A DNA stretch of 64,000 nt from NCBI RefSeq assembly GCF_004114935.1, contig NZ_CP022221.1:6717001-6781000 (forward strand), given 5' to 3'. Made by a program: the position numbers and the translations under genes. The stretch's first letter is position 1, and the number at the start of each line of letters is the position of its first letter. Below the pieces are notes generated by a model that did no database searches, was not told where the DNA came from, and saw only the letters and a list, made by a program, of their open reading frames with translations. Positions 7,628 through 15,948 of this stretch are shown here, piece after piece. Origin of the DNA: Bradyrhizobium zhanjiangense (lineage in GTDB: Bacteria; Pseudomonadota; Alphaproteobacteria; Rhizobiales; Xanthobacteraceae).

Positions 7628-8701
7628 CTAGTCGACCATCTCCGCGACGGCCTTGCCGCAGGCCGCCGTGTCGGCGTTACCGCCGAGGTCCTTGGTCCGG
7701 AGCGTGCGTTCGGCGAGCGTGCGCTCGATCGCCTCGACGATCGACTTGCCGGCTTCCTTCTCGCCGAGATGTTCCAACATCATCGCGCCCGACCAGATCA
7801 TGCCGATCGGGTTGGCGATGCCCTGCCCCGCGATGTCAGGCGCCGAGCCGTGCACCGGCTCGAACACCGACGGGAAATCGCCCTCGGGATTGATGTTGCC
7901 TGACGGCGCGATGCCGATGGTGCCGGTGCAGGCGGGGCCGAGATCGGAGAGGATGTCGCCGAACAGATTCGAGCCGACCACCACGTCGAACCAGTCCGGA
8001 TGCAGCACGAAGTTCGCGGTCAGGATGTCGATGTGATACTTGTCCCACTTCACGCCCGGGAACTTCTTGGCCATCGCCTCCACGCGTTCGTCCCAATAGG
8101 GCATCGTGATGGAGATGCCGTTCGATTTCGTCGCCGACGTCAAGTGTTTCTTCGGCCGCGACTGGGCAAGCTCGAAGGCGAACTTCAGGATGCGGTCGAC
8201 GCCGATGCGGGTCATCACCGTCTGCTGCGTCACGAACTCACGGTCGGTGTCCGGGAACATGCGGCCGCCGACGGAGGAATATTCGCCTTCCGTGTTCTCG
8301 CGCACCACCCAGAAATCGATGTCGCCGGGCTTGCGGTTCGCCAGCGGCGCCGGCACGCCGGGCATCAGCCGCACCGGGCGCAGGTTCACATACTGGTCGA
8401 ACTCGCGGCGAAACTTGATCAACGAGCCCCACAGCGAGACGTGGTCCGGAATCTTGGCCGGCCAACCGACCGCACCGAAATAGATCGCATCGTGCTTGCC
8501 GATCTTTTCCTTCCAGTCATCCGGCATCATCTGGCCGTGCTTCTCGTAATAGTCCCAGGACGAAAAGTCGAAATGGTCGAATTGCAGGGACACCCCGTGC
8601 TTCTTCGCCGCCGCCTCCAGAACGCGCTGGCCCTCAGGCATCACTTCCTTGCCGATGCCGTCGCCGGGAATGACCGCGATCCGGTATTGTTTCTTGCTCA
8701 T
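7628..8701 (-). CDS. Tartrate / D-malate dehydrogenase-type decarboxylating dehydrogenase (isocitrate/isopropylmalate family)
   Basis: This 357-residue protein belongs to the beta-decarboxylating dehydrogenase family and most resembles TtuC/DmlA (tartrate dehydrogenase, D-malate dehydrogenase). It begins MSKKQYRIAVIPGDGIGKEV and has FWVVRENTEGEYSSVGGRMF and HIDILTANFVLHPDWFDVVV, with GDILSDLGPACTGTIGIAPS for metal and cofactor binding, then EPVHGSAPDIAGQGIANPIG. The ATG at 8701 is chosen because AAGGACG precedes it; a longer ORF to 8791 would run into promoter-like repeats. It is divergent from an SDR gene. The reaction would turn D-malate, tartrate or a 3-substituted malate into a 2-oxoacid plus CO2 with NAD. 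Confidence 0.9.
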   Translation of the reverse strand: MSKKQYRIAVIPGDGIGKEVMPEGQRVLEAAAKKHGVSLQFDHFDFSSWDYYEKHGQMMPDDWKEKIGKHDAIYFGAVGWPAKIPDHVSLWGSLIKFRREFDQYVNLRPVRLMPGVPAPLANRKPGDIDFWVVRENTEGEYSSVGGRMFPDTDREFVTQQTVMTRIGVDRILKFAFELAQSRPKKHLTSATKSNGISITMPYWDERVEAMAKKFPGVKWDKYHIDILTANFVLHPDWFDVVVGSNLFGDILSDLGPACTGTIGIAPSGNINPEGDFPSVFEPVHGSAPDIAGQGIANPIGMIWSGAMMLEHLGEKEAGKSIVEAIERTLAERTLRTKDLGGNADTAACGKAVAEMVD

Positions 8702-8744
8702 CGAGAACGTCCTTGATTGGTTCGGCAGCCGCCGCCTTTTGATC

Positions 8745-8793
8745 GCACTGCAATGGACCAAACGCGGCGGCAGTGCAACGCTGCACTGCAATG
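8745..8793. promoter_or_regulatory. Candidate operator region between divergent dehydrogenase and SDR genes
   Basis: The 11-base word GCACTGCAATG occurs at 8745-8755 and again at 8783-8793. A perfect inverted repeat GCAGTGCA / TGCACTGC with a four-base spacer lies at 8770-8789 and overlaps the second copy. The region separates two divergent start codons, so it is a good place for a regulator to bind. The regulator is unknown. Confidence 0.45.
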
Positions 8794-8856
8794 TTGACCA
8801 TGGCGCGACCGAGCGCCTACTGATTTGATGCTGTTCCTATCCTGCGAGTCCCCTTC

Positions 8857-9633
8857 ATGGATCTGCATCTGCGTGGCAAGCGCGTCCTGATCACGGGCGC
8901 ATCCAAGGGCATCGGCGCGGCCGCCGCCGAGGCGTTTGCCGAGGAAGGCGCGCATCTGCTGCTCGCTGCCCGCAGCGGCGAGCAGCTCAAGGCGCTGGCA
9001 GAGCGGTTGCGCTCCGCGCACCAGGTTGATGCTGCGACGAGTGCCGTCGATCTACGCCAAGCCGAGGACATCGCGCGGCTCGCCAACGAGGCTGCGGACA
9101 TCGACATCCTCGTCAACAATGCCGGTGACATCCCTGGCGGGTCCATCGACAAGATCGACGAGGCGACCTGGCGGCACGCCTGGGAATTGAAAGTGTTCGG
9201 CTACATCAACCTCACGCGGCAGATCTACGCGCAGATGAAGGCCAAGGGTGGTGGCGTGATCGTTAACGACATCGGCGCGGCGGGCGAGAAATTCGATGCC
9301 AATTACATCTGCGGCAGCGCCGGCAATGCCGCGCTGATGGCCTTCACCCGTGCGCTCGGTGGAAAAAGTCTCGCCGACAACATCCGCGTGGTCGGCATCA
9401 ATCCCGGACCTGTCGGCACCGACCGCCACGTCACCCTGCTCAAGACGCGGGCAAAGCACCAGTTCGGCGACGAGAGCCGCTACAAGGAATTCCAGAAGAG
9501 CCTGCCGCTCGGCCGCCCTGCGCATGCGCGCGAGATCGGTGATCTCATGGCGTTCCTGGCGTCGGATCGCTCGGGCTATACGTCGGGGGTGATCTACACC
9601 GTTGATGGCGGCATCAGCGCCGGGTGGGGCTAG
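8857..9633 (+). CDS. Short-chain dehydrogenase/reductase-like protein with non-canonical active site
   Basis: This 258-residue protein has an intact N-terminal SDR cofactor loop (LITGASKGIGAAAAEAFAEE), the NNAG motif (DILVNNAGDIPGG) and the C-terminal PGPVGTDR and YTSGVIYTVDGG blocks. The catalytic stretch reads NYICGSAGNAALMAFTRALG. When aligned to the usual YxxxK block, Gly153 and Asn157 replace the Tyr and Lys; a Tyr150 lies three residues earlier. I recall this altered stretch as typical of a small conserved SDR subgroup, so it is probably not a sequencing error. Activity as a normal dehydrogenase is doubtful. It is divergent from the DmlA-like gene and followed by a repeat and an amidase gene. 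Confidence 0.85.
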   Translation: MDLHLRGKRVLITGASKGIGAAAAEAFAEEGAHLLLAARSGEQLKALAERLRSAHQVDAATSAVDLRQAEDIARLANEAADIDILVNNAGDIPGGSIDKIDEATWRHAWELKVFGYINLTRQIYAQMKAKGGGVIVNDIGAAGEKFDANYICGSAGNAALMAFTRALGGKSLADNIRVVGINPGPVGTDRHVTLLKTRAKHQFGDESRYKEFQKSLPLGRPAHAREIGDLMAFLASDRSGYTSGVIYTVDGGISAGWG

Positions 9634-9642
9634 CTCTATCCC

Positions 9643-9724
9643 CGTCATTGCGAGCGAAGCGAAGCAATCCAGAAATGCCCCCGCGGTGAAAAGACTGGAT
9701 TGCTTCGCTTCGCTCGCAATGACG
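9643..9724. repeat. Palindromic intergenic repeat, CGTCATTGCGAG family (copy 2)
   Basis: The arms CGTCATTGCGAGCGAAGCG and CGCTTCGCTCGCAATGACG are perfect complements. Inner words AAGCAATCCAG and CTGGATTGCTT extend the stem. The element sits between the SDR and amidase genes and ends 30 bases before the amidase start. Confidence 0.9.
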
Positions 9725-9754
9725 GCACCAAGTACAAGCATAGGAGTAAAATAA

Positions 9755-11173
9755 TTGTCTCAAGAGCTGATCCGCGAAACCGCGTGCGCCGTCGTCGACA
9801 AATTGCGGTCTGGCGACGTCTCGCCGCTTGAACTGCTGGATGTGGTGGAGAAGCGCATCAGCGAGGTCGATGGCAGGGTCAACGCGCTGCCGACGCTGTG
9901 CTTCGATCGCGCCCGGGATAACGCCAAGGCGCTGATGCAGAAGCCGGCCGGCGCGCGCGGGCTGCTCGCGGGCCTGCCGGTGCCGATCAAGGATCTGAGC
10001 GACGTTGCGGGCGTGCTGAACACGCAGGGCTCGCCGATCTTCAAGGATAACATCCCCGCGAAATCCGACCTCATGGTCGAGAACCTCGAAGCCAATGGCG
10101 CGGTGGTCTACGCCAAGTCCAACACGCCGGAATTCGGCGCCGGCGCCAACACCTTCAACGAGGTGTTCGGTGCGACCCTCAATCCCTGGGATACTTCGAA
10201 ATCTGCGGCCGGCTCCTCCGGCGGCGCGGCAGTGGCGCTGGCCACCGGCATGGCCTGGCTCGCGCAGGGCTCCGACATGGGCGGCAGCCTGCGCAGTCCG
10301 GCAAGTTTCTGCGGCATCGTCGGCATGCGGCCGAGCATCGGCCGCGTCGCGCATACGCCCAAGGCGGGCATCGACCGCAATCTCGGCGTGCAGGGCCCGA
10401 TGGCCCGCAATGTCGAGGATCTCGCACTGCTGCTGGATGCCATGAGCGGCGACTATGCCGCCGATCCGCTGTCGCTGCCGGCGCCGCTGACTTCGTTCCT
10501 GTCGGCTGCCCAGTCCGGCAAGAAGCCGAGGCGCATCGCCTATTCGCCCGATCTCGGCATCACGCCGGTCGATCCCGAGGTCAAGGCGATCACACGCAAG
10601 GCGGCTGAACGCTTCGCCGAGGCCGCCGTCACCGTCGAGGAGGCGCATCCGGACTGGCGCGAGGCGCATGAATGCTTCCACGTGCTGCGCGCTTTCGACT
10701 TCGCGATCAGCAAGGCACAACTTCTCCGCACTAAGCGTGACCTGCTCAAGCCCGAGGTGATCTGGAACATCGAGGAAGGCCTCAAGCTCACCGTCGAGCA
10801 GTTCGAACGTGCCGAGGCCCAGCGCGTCGGCATGACAGCGCGCGCGGTCGAGTTCTTTAGGACCTACGATCTCCTGCTGGTGCCGACCACGATCGTGCCA
10901 CCCTTCCCAGTCGAAAATCGCTATGTCGCCGAATGCGCGGGCAAGCGATTTGACAATTACGTCGAATGGCTCGGCATCGTCTACGCCATCACGCTCGCAT
11001 GCTGCCCGTCACTGTCGCTGCCCTGCGGTTTCACGGCGTCAGGCCTGCCGGTCGGCGTGCAGGTGGTCGGCGCACCACGAGCGGATGCGCAAGTGATCGC
11101 AGGCGCGAAAGTGCTGGAGGATATATTGGGCCTGCGCGGCACGACACCGATCGATCCGAGGGTGAAGAATTAA
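9755..11173 (+). CDS. Amidase (amidase signature family)
   Basis: This 472-residue amidase-signature enzyme hydrolyses a carboxamide or related C-N bond in the cytoplasm. The Ser-Ser-Lys triad is visible: Lys in PVPIKDLSDVAGV, the cis-Ser in GSDMGGSLRSPASFCG, and the nucleophile region in SKSAAGSSGGAAVALATG. The start codon is a TTG at 9755; TAGGAG at 9741-9746 lies eight bases upstream and no ATG or GTG fits better. A C-terminal block (SLPCGFTASGLPVGVQVVG) is typical of the family. The natural substrate cannot be deduced. The gene is convergent with the AapM-like permease, with a repeat between them. Confidence 0.92.
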   Translation: MSQELIRETACAVVDKLRSGDVSPLELLDVVEKRISEVDGRVNALPTLCFDRARDNAKALMQKPAGARGLLAGLPVPIKDLSDVAGVLNTQGSPIFKDNIPAKSDLMVENLEANGAVVYAKSNTPEFGAGANTFNEVFGATLNPWDTSKSAAGSSGGAAVALATGMAWLAQGSDMGGSLRSPASFCGIVGMRPSIGRVAHTPKAGIDRNLGVQGPMARNVEDLALLLDAMSGDYAADPLSLPAPLTSFLSAAQSGKKPRRIAYSPDLGITPVDPEVKAITRKAAERFAEAAVTVEEAHPDWREAHECFHVLRAFDFAISKAQLLRTKRDLLKPEVIWNIEEGLKLTVEQFERAEAQRVGMTARAVEFFRTYDLLLVPTTIVPPFPVENRYVAECAGKRFDNYVEWLGIVYAITLACCPSLSLPCGFTASGLPVGVQVVGAPRADAQVIAGAKVLEDILGLRGTTPIDPRVKN

Positions 11174-11182
11174 TCTCTCGCT

Positions 11183-11324
11183 CGTGCCCCGGACGCAGCG
11201 CAGCGCCTCTTCCGCGGTGCGCTGCAGAGCCGGGGCCCACCTCGCCGAGACCTCCCGTGCATCTCCTGGGTCCCGGCTCTGCGGCGCAGCGCTGACGCGC
11301 TGCACCTTGTCCGGGACACGAGAC
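11183..11324. repeat. Palindromic intergenic repeat, GTGCCCCGGACGCAGCGCAG family
   Basis: The element opens with GTGCCCCGGACGCAGCGCAG and closes with CTTGTCCGGGACACGAGA. Complementary inner blocks GAGCCGGGGCCCA and TGGGTCCCGGCTC flank its centre. It lies between the convergent amidase and permease genes and could act as a bidirectional transcription barrier. It is the only clear copy of this family in the window. Confidence 0.75.
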
Positions 11325-11325
11325 C

Positions 11326-12432
11326 TCACCTCCCGCTCGTCGCCTCAAGACTCCGGCTGTAGCGCGACATCGCAAAGCAAAAGACAAAATAGATTGCGGC
11401 GACGAAGATATAGACCTCGACGGAAAACTGCTGCCAGGCGGGATCGATGATCGCGGTCTTCGCCGTCGTCAGCAGGTCGAAGATGCCGATGATCAGCACG
11501 AGACTGGTGTCCTTGAAGAAGGCGATGAAGGTGTTGACCAGCGGCGGGATGACGTGGCGGATCGCCTGCGGCAGGATGATCAGCCGGTTCTTGCGCCAGT
11601 AGGACAGCCCGAGCGCGTCGGCAGCCTCATACTGCCCTCGCGGCACGGCCTGAAGGCCACCGCGGATGACTTCAGCAAGATAAGCGCCCGCGAACAGGAT
11701 GATCGCGATCTGTGCGCGCAACAGCTTGTCGATGTTGAACCCACTGGGCATGAACAACGGAAACATCACGCTCGCCATGAACAAGAGGCTCACCAGCGGC
11801 ACGCCGCGGATCAGCTCGACATAGAGCACACTGAGCGAACGGATCGCCGGAAGCTTTGAACGCCTGCCGAGCGCGACAAGGATGCCGAGTGGAAAGCCGA
11901 ACGCGAGTCCAAACGTCGCCAGGATCAGCGTGACCGGCAATCCGCCCCAGCGATCCTGCGAGACGAAAGAGAGTCCCAGCACCCCGCCCCACATCAGGAC
12001 GCTGATTAATGCGAGCGCACCGATCCAGATGAAAACGAGCTCGCGCCTCCACAAGGCTCGGCGGGTCGAGAGATAGAACAGCGCGATGAACAGCACGACC
12101 GACAGCGCCGGCCGCCATTGCTCGTCGAACGGATAGGTGCCGAACAGGATGAAGCGGTACTTTTCAGGAATGACCGCCCAGCAGGCGCCGATGCCGCGCA
12201 CCGCGCGGCAAGCGCTGGAATCATTCACCGGCGTAAGCCAGACCGCACTGGCAATGCCCCATTGCACGAAGCTGATCACGCCCTTCGCGAGCACTGCCAG
12301 CAGCACGATCGTGAGGATGCCGTTCGGGATCGACGAGAACAAGTTGGCGCGCAGCCAGCGCACCATCGGATTACCAACTTGCGGGCGGCGAGCGGCCCGC
12401 GGCACGTCCGGCATATCGCTGATCGCCGTCAT
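11326..12432 (-). CDS. aapM: Polar amino acid ABC transporter permease, AapM-like
   Basis: This 368-residue permease resembles AapM/BztC of general L-amino-acid uptake systems. It has an N-terminal extension with extra membrane segments and then the His/Glu/Gln/Arg-type permease domain. The cytoplasmic EAA loop reads RGGLQAVPRGQYEAADALGL and is followed by LIILPQAIRHVIPPLVNTFI. The N-terminal insertion containing two cysteines (SACRAVRGIGACWAVIPEKY) is typical of AapM. It begins two bases after the AapQ-like gene ends, so the pair is one transcription unit. No cognate ATPase gene follows; a repeat and a convergent amidase gene come next. Confidence 0.9.
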   Translation of the reverse strand: MTAISDMPDVPRAARRPQVGNPMVRWLRANLFSSIPNGILTIVLLAVLAKGVISFVQWGIASAVWLTPVNDSSACRAVRGIGACWAVIPEKYRFILFGTYPFDEQWRPALSVVLFIALFYLSTRRALWRRELVFIWIGALALISVLMWGGVLGLSFVSQDRWGGLPVTLILATFGLAFGFPLGILVALGRRSKLPAIRSLSVLYVELIRGVPLVSLLFMASVMFPLFMPSGFNIDKLLRAQIAIILFAGAYLAEVIRGGLQAVPRGQYEAADALGLSYWRKNRLIILPQAIRHVIPPLVNTFIAFFKDTSLVLIIGIFDLLTTAKTAIIDPAWQQFSVEVYIFVAAIYFVFCFAMSRYSRSLEATSGR

Positions 12433-12434
12433 CC

Positions 12435-13622
12435 TCAGCGCTCCACCAGCGCGATGCGCGCATTATACCAGTTCATGAAGAAGCTGATGCCGAGACTGAT
12501 GGTCAGGAATACCGCCATGATCAACGCGATTGCCTCGATCGCCTGACCTGTCTGGTTCAGCGTGGTGTTCGCGATCGAGACGACATCCTGGTAGCCGATC
12601 GCGACCGCGAGCGAGGAGTTTTTTGTCAGATTGAGGTACTGGCTCGTCATCGGCGGCACGATGACGCGTAGCGCCTGCGGCAAGATGATCTGCCGTAGCA
12701 TGAAGCTGCGGCGCAGACCGAGCGCGTTGGCGGCGTCCCACTGTCCCCGCGGCACCGACTGGATGCCGCTGCGCACGATCTCGGCGATGAAGGCCGAGGT
12801 GTAGGTGACGAGTGCGATCAGCAGCGCGAAATATTCCGGCGCCAGCGTCAGCCCGCCGACGAAGTTGAAGCCGCGCAGCTGAGGCCATTCGATCCGCCAG
12901 GATACGCCGAGCAGCACAGACACCAGCGCCGGCAACGCAATCACCAGCGCAACCGCAAAGGGCCACGCTGGCCGCGGCCTGCCATCGCGCATCTGCTGCG
13001 CGACCAGCCATCGCCGGACGACATAGAACACCGCGCAACCCAGCACCGCGGTGCCGAGGACCGCGAGCTGCGGCGGGCCGAACGGGATCGCCGGCAGGAT
13101 CAAGCCGCGATTGGAGAGGAACACACCCTCGACAGGTCGCCACGCAGCGCGTGCGGCCGGCAGCGCCTGCATCAACACGTACCAGAACAGGAGCTGAAGC
13201 AGCAGCGGGATATCGCGAAGCGTCTCGACATAGACCGCGGCGAGCCGTGACAGCAGCCAGTTCGCCGACAATCGCGAAATGCCGATTAGCGTGCCCAAAA
13301 TCGTCGCGAGCACGATCCCGATCACGGCAACGCGCAAGGTGTTGGCGACCCCGACGACGAACGCCCAGAGGTAAGTGTCTCTCGGACTATAGGCGAGCAG
13401 ACTGTCGGCGATCGGCATGCCGGCCTCGCGGCCGAGGAAGGCAAAACCGGTGGTGATGCGGCGGGCCGAGAGGTTGGTGACGGTGTTGGACCAGAGGAAG
13501 GCGACGACCGCAACCGCGATGCCGACGACCAGGACCTGCCAGAACAGGCCCTTCAGCTCGCGGCGCCCGAAGGCGCCGAAGAAGCGGCGGCGCGGCGGCG
13601 GTCTCGGCGCATCTGAGGTCAC
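12435..13622 (-). CDS. aapQ: Polar amino acid ABC transporter permease, AapQ-like
   Basis: This 395-residue permease partners the AapM-like protein. Hydrophobic segments begin around residue 25, and the conserved loop RSGIQSVPRGQWDAANALGL with FMLRQIILPQALRVIVPPMT is near the C-terminus. A central segment with YVETLRDIPLLLQLLFWYVL is typical of AapQ/BztB. The GTG at 13622 is chosen because GAGAAGGATT precedes it; an open stretch continues upstream to 13811 but would cross the RpiR promoter and start codon. The gene is divergent from the RpiR regulator at 13711, separated by 88 bases holding an inverted repeat. Confidence 0.88.
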   Translation of the reverse strand: MTSDAPRPPPRRRFFGAFGRRELKGLFWQVLVVGIAVAVVAFLWSNTVTNLSARRITTGFAFLGREAGMPIADSLLAYSPRDTYLWAFVVGVANTLRVAVIGIVLATILGTLIGISRLSANWLLSRLAAVYVETLRDIPLLLQLLFWYVLMQALPAARAAWRPVEGVFLSNRGLILPAIPFGPPQLAVLGTAVLGCAVFYVVRRWLVAQQMRDGRPRPAWPFAVALVIALPALVSVLLGVSWRIEWPQLRGFNFVGGLTLAPEYFALLIALVTYTSAFIAEIVRSGIQSVPRGQWDAANALGLRRSFMLRQIILPQALRVIVPPMTSQYLNLTKNSSLAVAIGYQDVVSIANTTLNQTGQAIEAIALIMAVFLTISLGISFFMNWYNARIALVER

Positions 13623-13673
13623 GGCACAAAAATCCTTCTCAAGGGGCAGCGATTTCCGGCAGCGCACGTCAAC

Positions 13674-13702
13674 TGTTGCACCAAACTTCGATTCATGCAA
13701 CA
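13674..13702. promoter_or_regulatory. Candidate RpiR-family operator (inverted repeat)
   Basis: Seven-base arms TGTTGCA (13674-13680) and TGCAACA (13696-13702) are separated by 15 bases. They lie in the 88-base gap between the divergent aapQ-like and rpiR-like genes. The right arm is eight bases before the RpiR start codon, so autoregulation is plausible. Confidence 0.5.
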
Positions 13703-13710
13703 AATGTTTC

Positions 13711-14583
13711 ATGGCCGAGCCCGCGAAATCCTCGCCGTTGAGCGAGCTGCGTATTGCATTGCCATCGCTCCCGATGCGCTTGCAGGAGGTCGGACGCTTC
13801 GTCGCCGCCAACGACTACGACGCCACCACCCGTTCGATGCGCGATCTGGCGGCGGAAGCCGGTGCCGATCCTGCTGCATTCACGCGGCTTGCGAAGGCGA
13901 TCGGCTATTCGGGCTGGGAGGCGTTGCGCGCGGCGCTGACCGAGGCGCGGCGACCGTCGCAGACCGCGCCCTTCTCCGGCCGCGCAAGAGGCCGTCGCCA
14001 CGGGCCGAACGCCGATGTCGCGCTCGTCACCGACAAGCTCGAGGCCGAGGCCGCCGGCCTTCCGCGGATCCCGGCACACCCGATCGCAGAAGCTGCCCGC
14101 GCGCTGCACGATGCCAAGCGGATCTGGATCGCCGGCTATCGCAGCTGCCGCAGCGTCGCGGAATTGCTGAACTACGAGCTGCGACTGTTTCGGCCCGAGC
14201 AGGTCCAGTTCGTCGGTGCTTCCGGGCCCGACGACCTCGATCTCGGCGCGTTCCGGCCCGGGGAAGCCGTCATCGTCGTCGGCTTCCTACCCTACACGCA
14301 TGCAAGCGTCCGCGTCGCACAGGCGGCCTATCGCGCCGGCGCGACACTGATCGCCATCGCGGATAGCCTCTCGGCACCAATGGCCGAGGGCGCCGACCAC
14401 GTGCTGCTGTTCGAGGCGGCCTCCTCTCCGGGCTTCTTTCCTAGCCTCACGGGCGCGATTGCGATCGCGCAATCGCTCGCGGCGGTCACGTTCGCGCTCG
14501 GCGGCGTTACCGCGAAGAAGCGTCTGGAAAGTACCGAGGCGCGGCTCGCTGCGACCTCCACTTACGTCCCAGAGAAAGGTTGA
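13711..14583 (+). CDS. RpiR/MurR family transcriptional regulator (HTH plus SIS domain)
   Basis: This 290-residue regulator has an RpiR-type N-terminal helix-turn-helix (about residues 10-85, with RSMRDLAAEAGADPAAFTRL and AKAIGYSGWEALR). A SIS sugar-isomerase-fold effector domain follows from about residue 130 (DAKRIWIAGYRSCRSVAEL). The ATG at 13711 is used; an open frame further upstream is antisense to the aapQ start and not family-like. It is divergent from the two permease genes and three bases upstream of the aminotransferase gene, so it probably controls the whole amino-acid locus. SIS-domain regulators usually sense phosphosugars; here an amino acid or oxoacid ligand is inferred from context. 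Confidence 0.9.
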   Translation: MAEPAKSSPLSELRIALPSLPMRLQEVGRFVAANDYDATTRSMRDLAAEAGADPAAFTRLAKAIGYSGWEALRAALTEARRPSQTAPFSGRARGRRHGPNADVALVTDKLEAEAAGLPRIPAHPIAEAARALHDAKRIWIAGYRSCRSVAELLNYELRLFRPEQVQFVGASGPDDLDLGAFRPGEAVIVVGFLPYTHASVRVAQAAYRAGATLIAIADSLSAPMAEGADHVLLFEAASSPGFFPSLTGAIAIAQSLAAVTFALGGVTAKKRLESTEARLAATSTYVPEKG

Positions 14584-14586
14584 CCC

Positions 14587-15936
14587 ATGGCCGCTCGCAC
14601 CAGCCGCGTGCTGCACCGCTCGTTGCGCGAAACGCCGCCCAAGGCGATTGGCGGCGAAGGCGTCTATCTCTTCGCCGAGGACGGCCGGCGCATCATCGAT
14701 GCCTCCGGCGGCGCGGCGGTCTCCTGCCTCGGGCACCAGCACCCGCGCGTGATCGCGGCAATGGCGAAGCAGGCCACGACGCTTGCCTATGCTCATACGG
14801 CGTTCTTCTCCTCCGAGCCGGCCGAGGCACTGGCTGAGGTGCTGGTCGGACATGAGCCTGGCGGGCTTGCCTACGCCTATTTCGTCAGCGGCGGATCGGA
14901 GGCGATCGAGGCCAGCATCAAGCTCGCCCGGCAGTATTTCATCGAGCGCGGCGAGCCGCAGCGGCAACACTTCATCGCGCGGCGACAGAGCTATCACGGT
15001 AACACGCTCGGCGCGCTTGCCGCTGGCGGCAATGCCTGGCGGCGCGCGCCCTATGCGCCGCTGCTCTCGGCGGCATTCAGCCACGTGACGCCGGCCTTCG
15101 CCTATCACGAGAAGCGCGAGGGCGAGTCGGATGCGCAGTTCGTCGCGCGCCTTGCCGCCGAGCTCGAAGCCGAGTTTCAGCGGCTTGGCCCCGGCACCGT
15201 CGCGGCGTTCCTCGCCGAGCCCGTCGTCGGCGCCACCGCCGGCGCCGTGACTGCACCCGAGGGCTACTTCAAGGCCATGCGCGAGATCTGCGACCGCCAC
15301 GGCGCGCTGCTCATCCTCGACGAGGTCATGTGCGGCATGGGCCGCACCGGCACAACGCACGCCTGGGAGCAGGAAGGTGTCGCGCCCGACATCCAGGCCA
15401 TCGCGAAGGGTCTCGGCGGCGGCTATCAGCCGATCGGCGCGATGCTCGCGAGTGGCAAGATCGTCGACACGATCCGCGCCGGCTCCGGCGCGTTCCAGCA
15501 CGGTCACACCTATCTGGCGCATCCCCTTGCCTGCGCGGCCGCGCTCGCGGTGCAAAACGTGATCCGCGAAGATGGCCTGCTCGATCAGGTCAGGGAACGC
15601 GGACGACAACTCGAGCAACGGCTGACCGAACGCTTCGGTAATCACCGCCATGTCGGCGACATCAGGGGCCGCGGGCTGTTCTGGGCGATCGAGCTCGTCG
15701 CCGATCGCGCCAGCCGCACCTCGTTCGATCCAACGCTCAAGCTGCACCAGAAGATCAAGGCGGAGGCGCTCGCCAACGGGCTCGGCTGCTATCCCGGCGG
15801 CGGCACCGTGGACGGGGTGCGCGGCGACCACGTGCTGCTGGCGCCGCCCTATATCGCTTCCGCAGACGAGATCGATCTGATCGTCGACAGGCTCGGCACG
15901 GCCGTCGACAACGTGTTGCGTAGTGTCAATCACTGA
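14587..15936 (+). CDS. Class III (omega) aminotransferase
   Basis: This 449-residue PLP-dependent aminotransferase of fold type I class III transfers an amino group, usually from an omega-amino acid or amine, to a 2-oxoacid. YFVSGGSEAIEASIKLARQY begins the phosphate-binding region. LLILDEVMCGMGRTG holds the Asp that contacts the pyridine ring, and the PLP lysine is in QAIAKGLGGGYQPIGAML. HGHTYLAHPLACAAALAVQN completes the active site. It starts three bases after the RpiR stop codon and is followed after 12 bases by a binding-protein gene. The product probably metabolises the imported amino acid. Confidence 0.93.
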   Translation: MAARTSRVLHRSLRETPPKAIGGEGVYLFAEDGRRIIDASGGAAVSCLGHQHPRVIAAMAKQATTLAYAHTAFFSSEPAEALAEVLVGHEPGGLAYAYFVSGGSEAIEASIKLARQYFIERGEPQRQHFIARRQSYHGNTLGALAAGGNAWRRAPYAPLLSAAFSHVTPAFAYHEKREGESDAQFVARLAAELEAEFQRLGPGTVAAFLAEPVVGATAGAVTAPEGYFKAMREICDRHGALLILDEVMCGMGRTGTTHAWEQEGVAPDIQAIAKGLGGGYQPIGAMLASGKIVDTIRAGSGAFQHGHTYLAHPLACAAALAVQNVIREDGLLDQVRERGRQLEQRLTERFGNHRHVGDIRGRGLFWAIELVADRASRTSFDPTLKLHQKIKAEALANGLGCYPGGGTVDGVRGDHVLLAPPYIASADEIDLIVDRLGTAVDNVLRSVNH

Positions 15937-15948
15937 GGGGAGACTAGC

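Noticed and set aside
8857..9633. SDR gene as a pseudogene because of the missing Tyr and Lys
   Set aside because: The frame is intact, the rest of the fold is well kept, and I recall the same altered block in related proteins.
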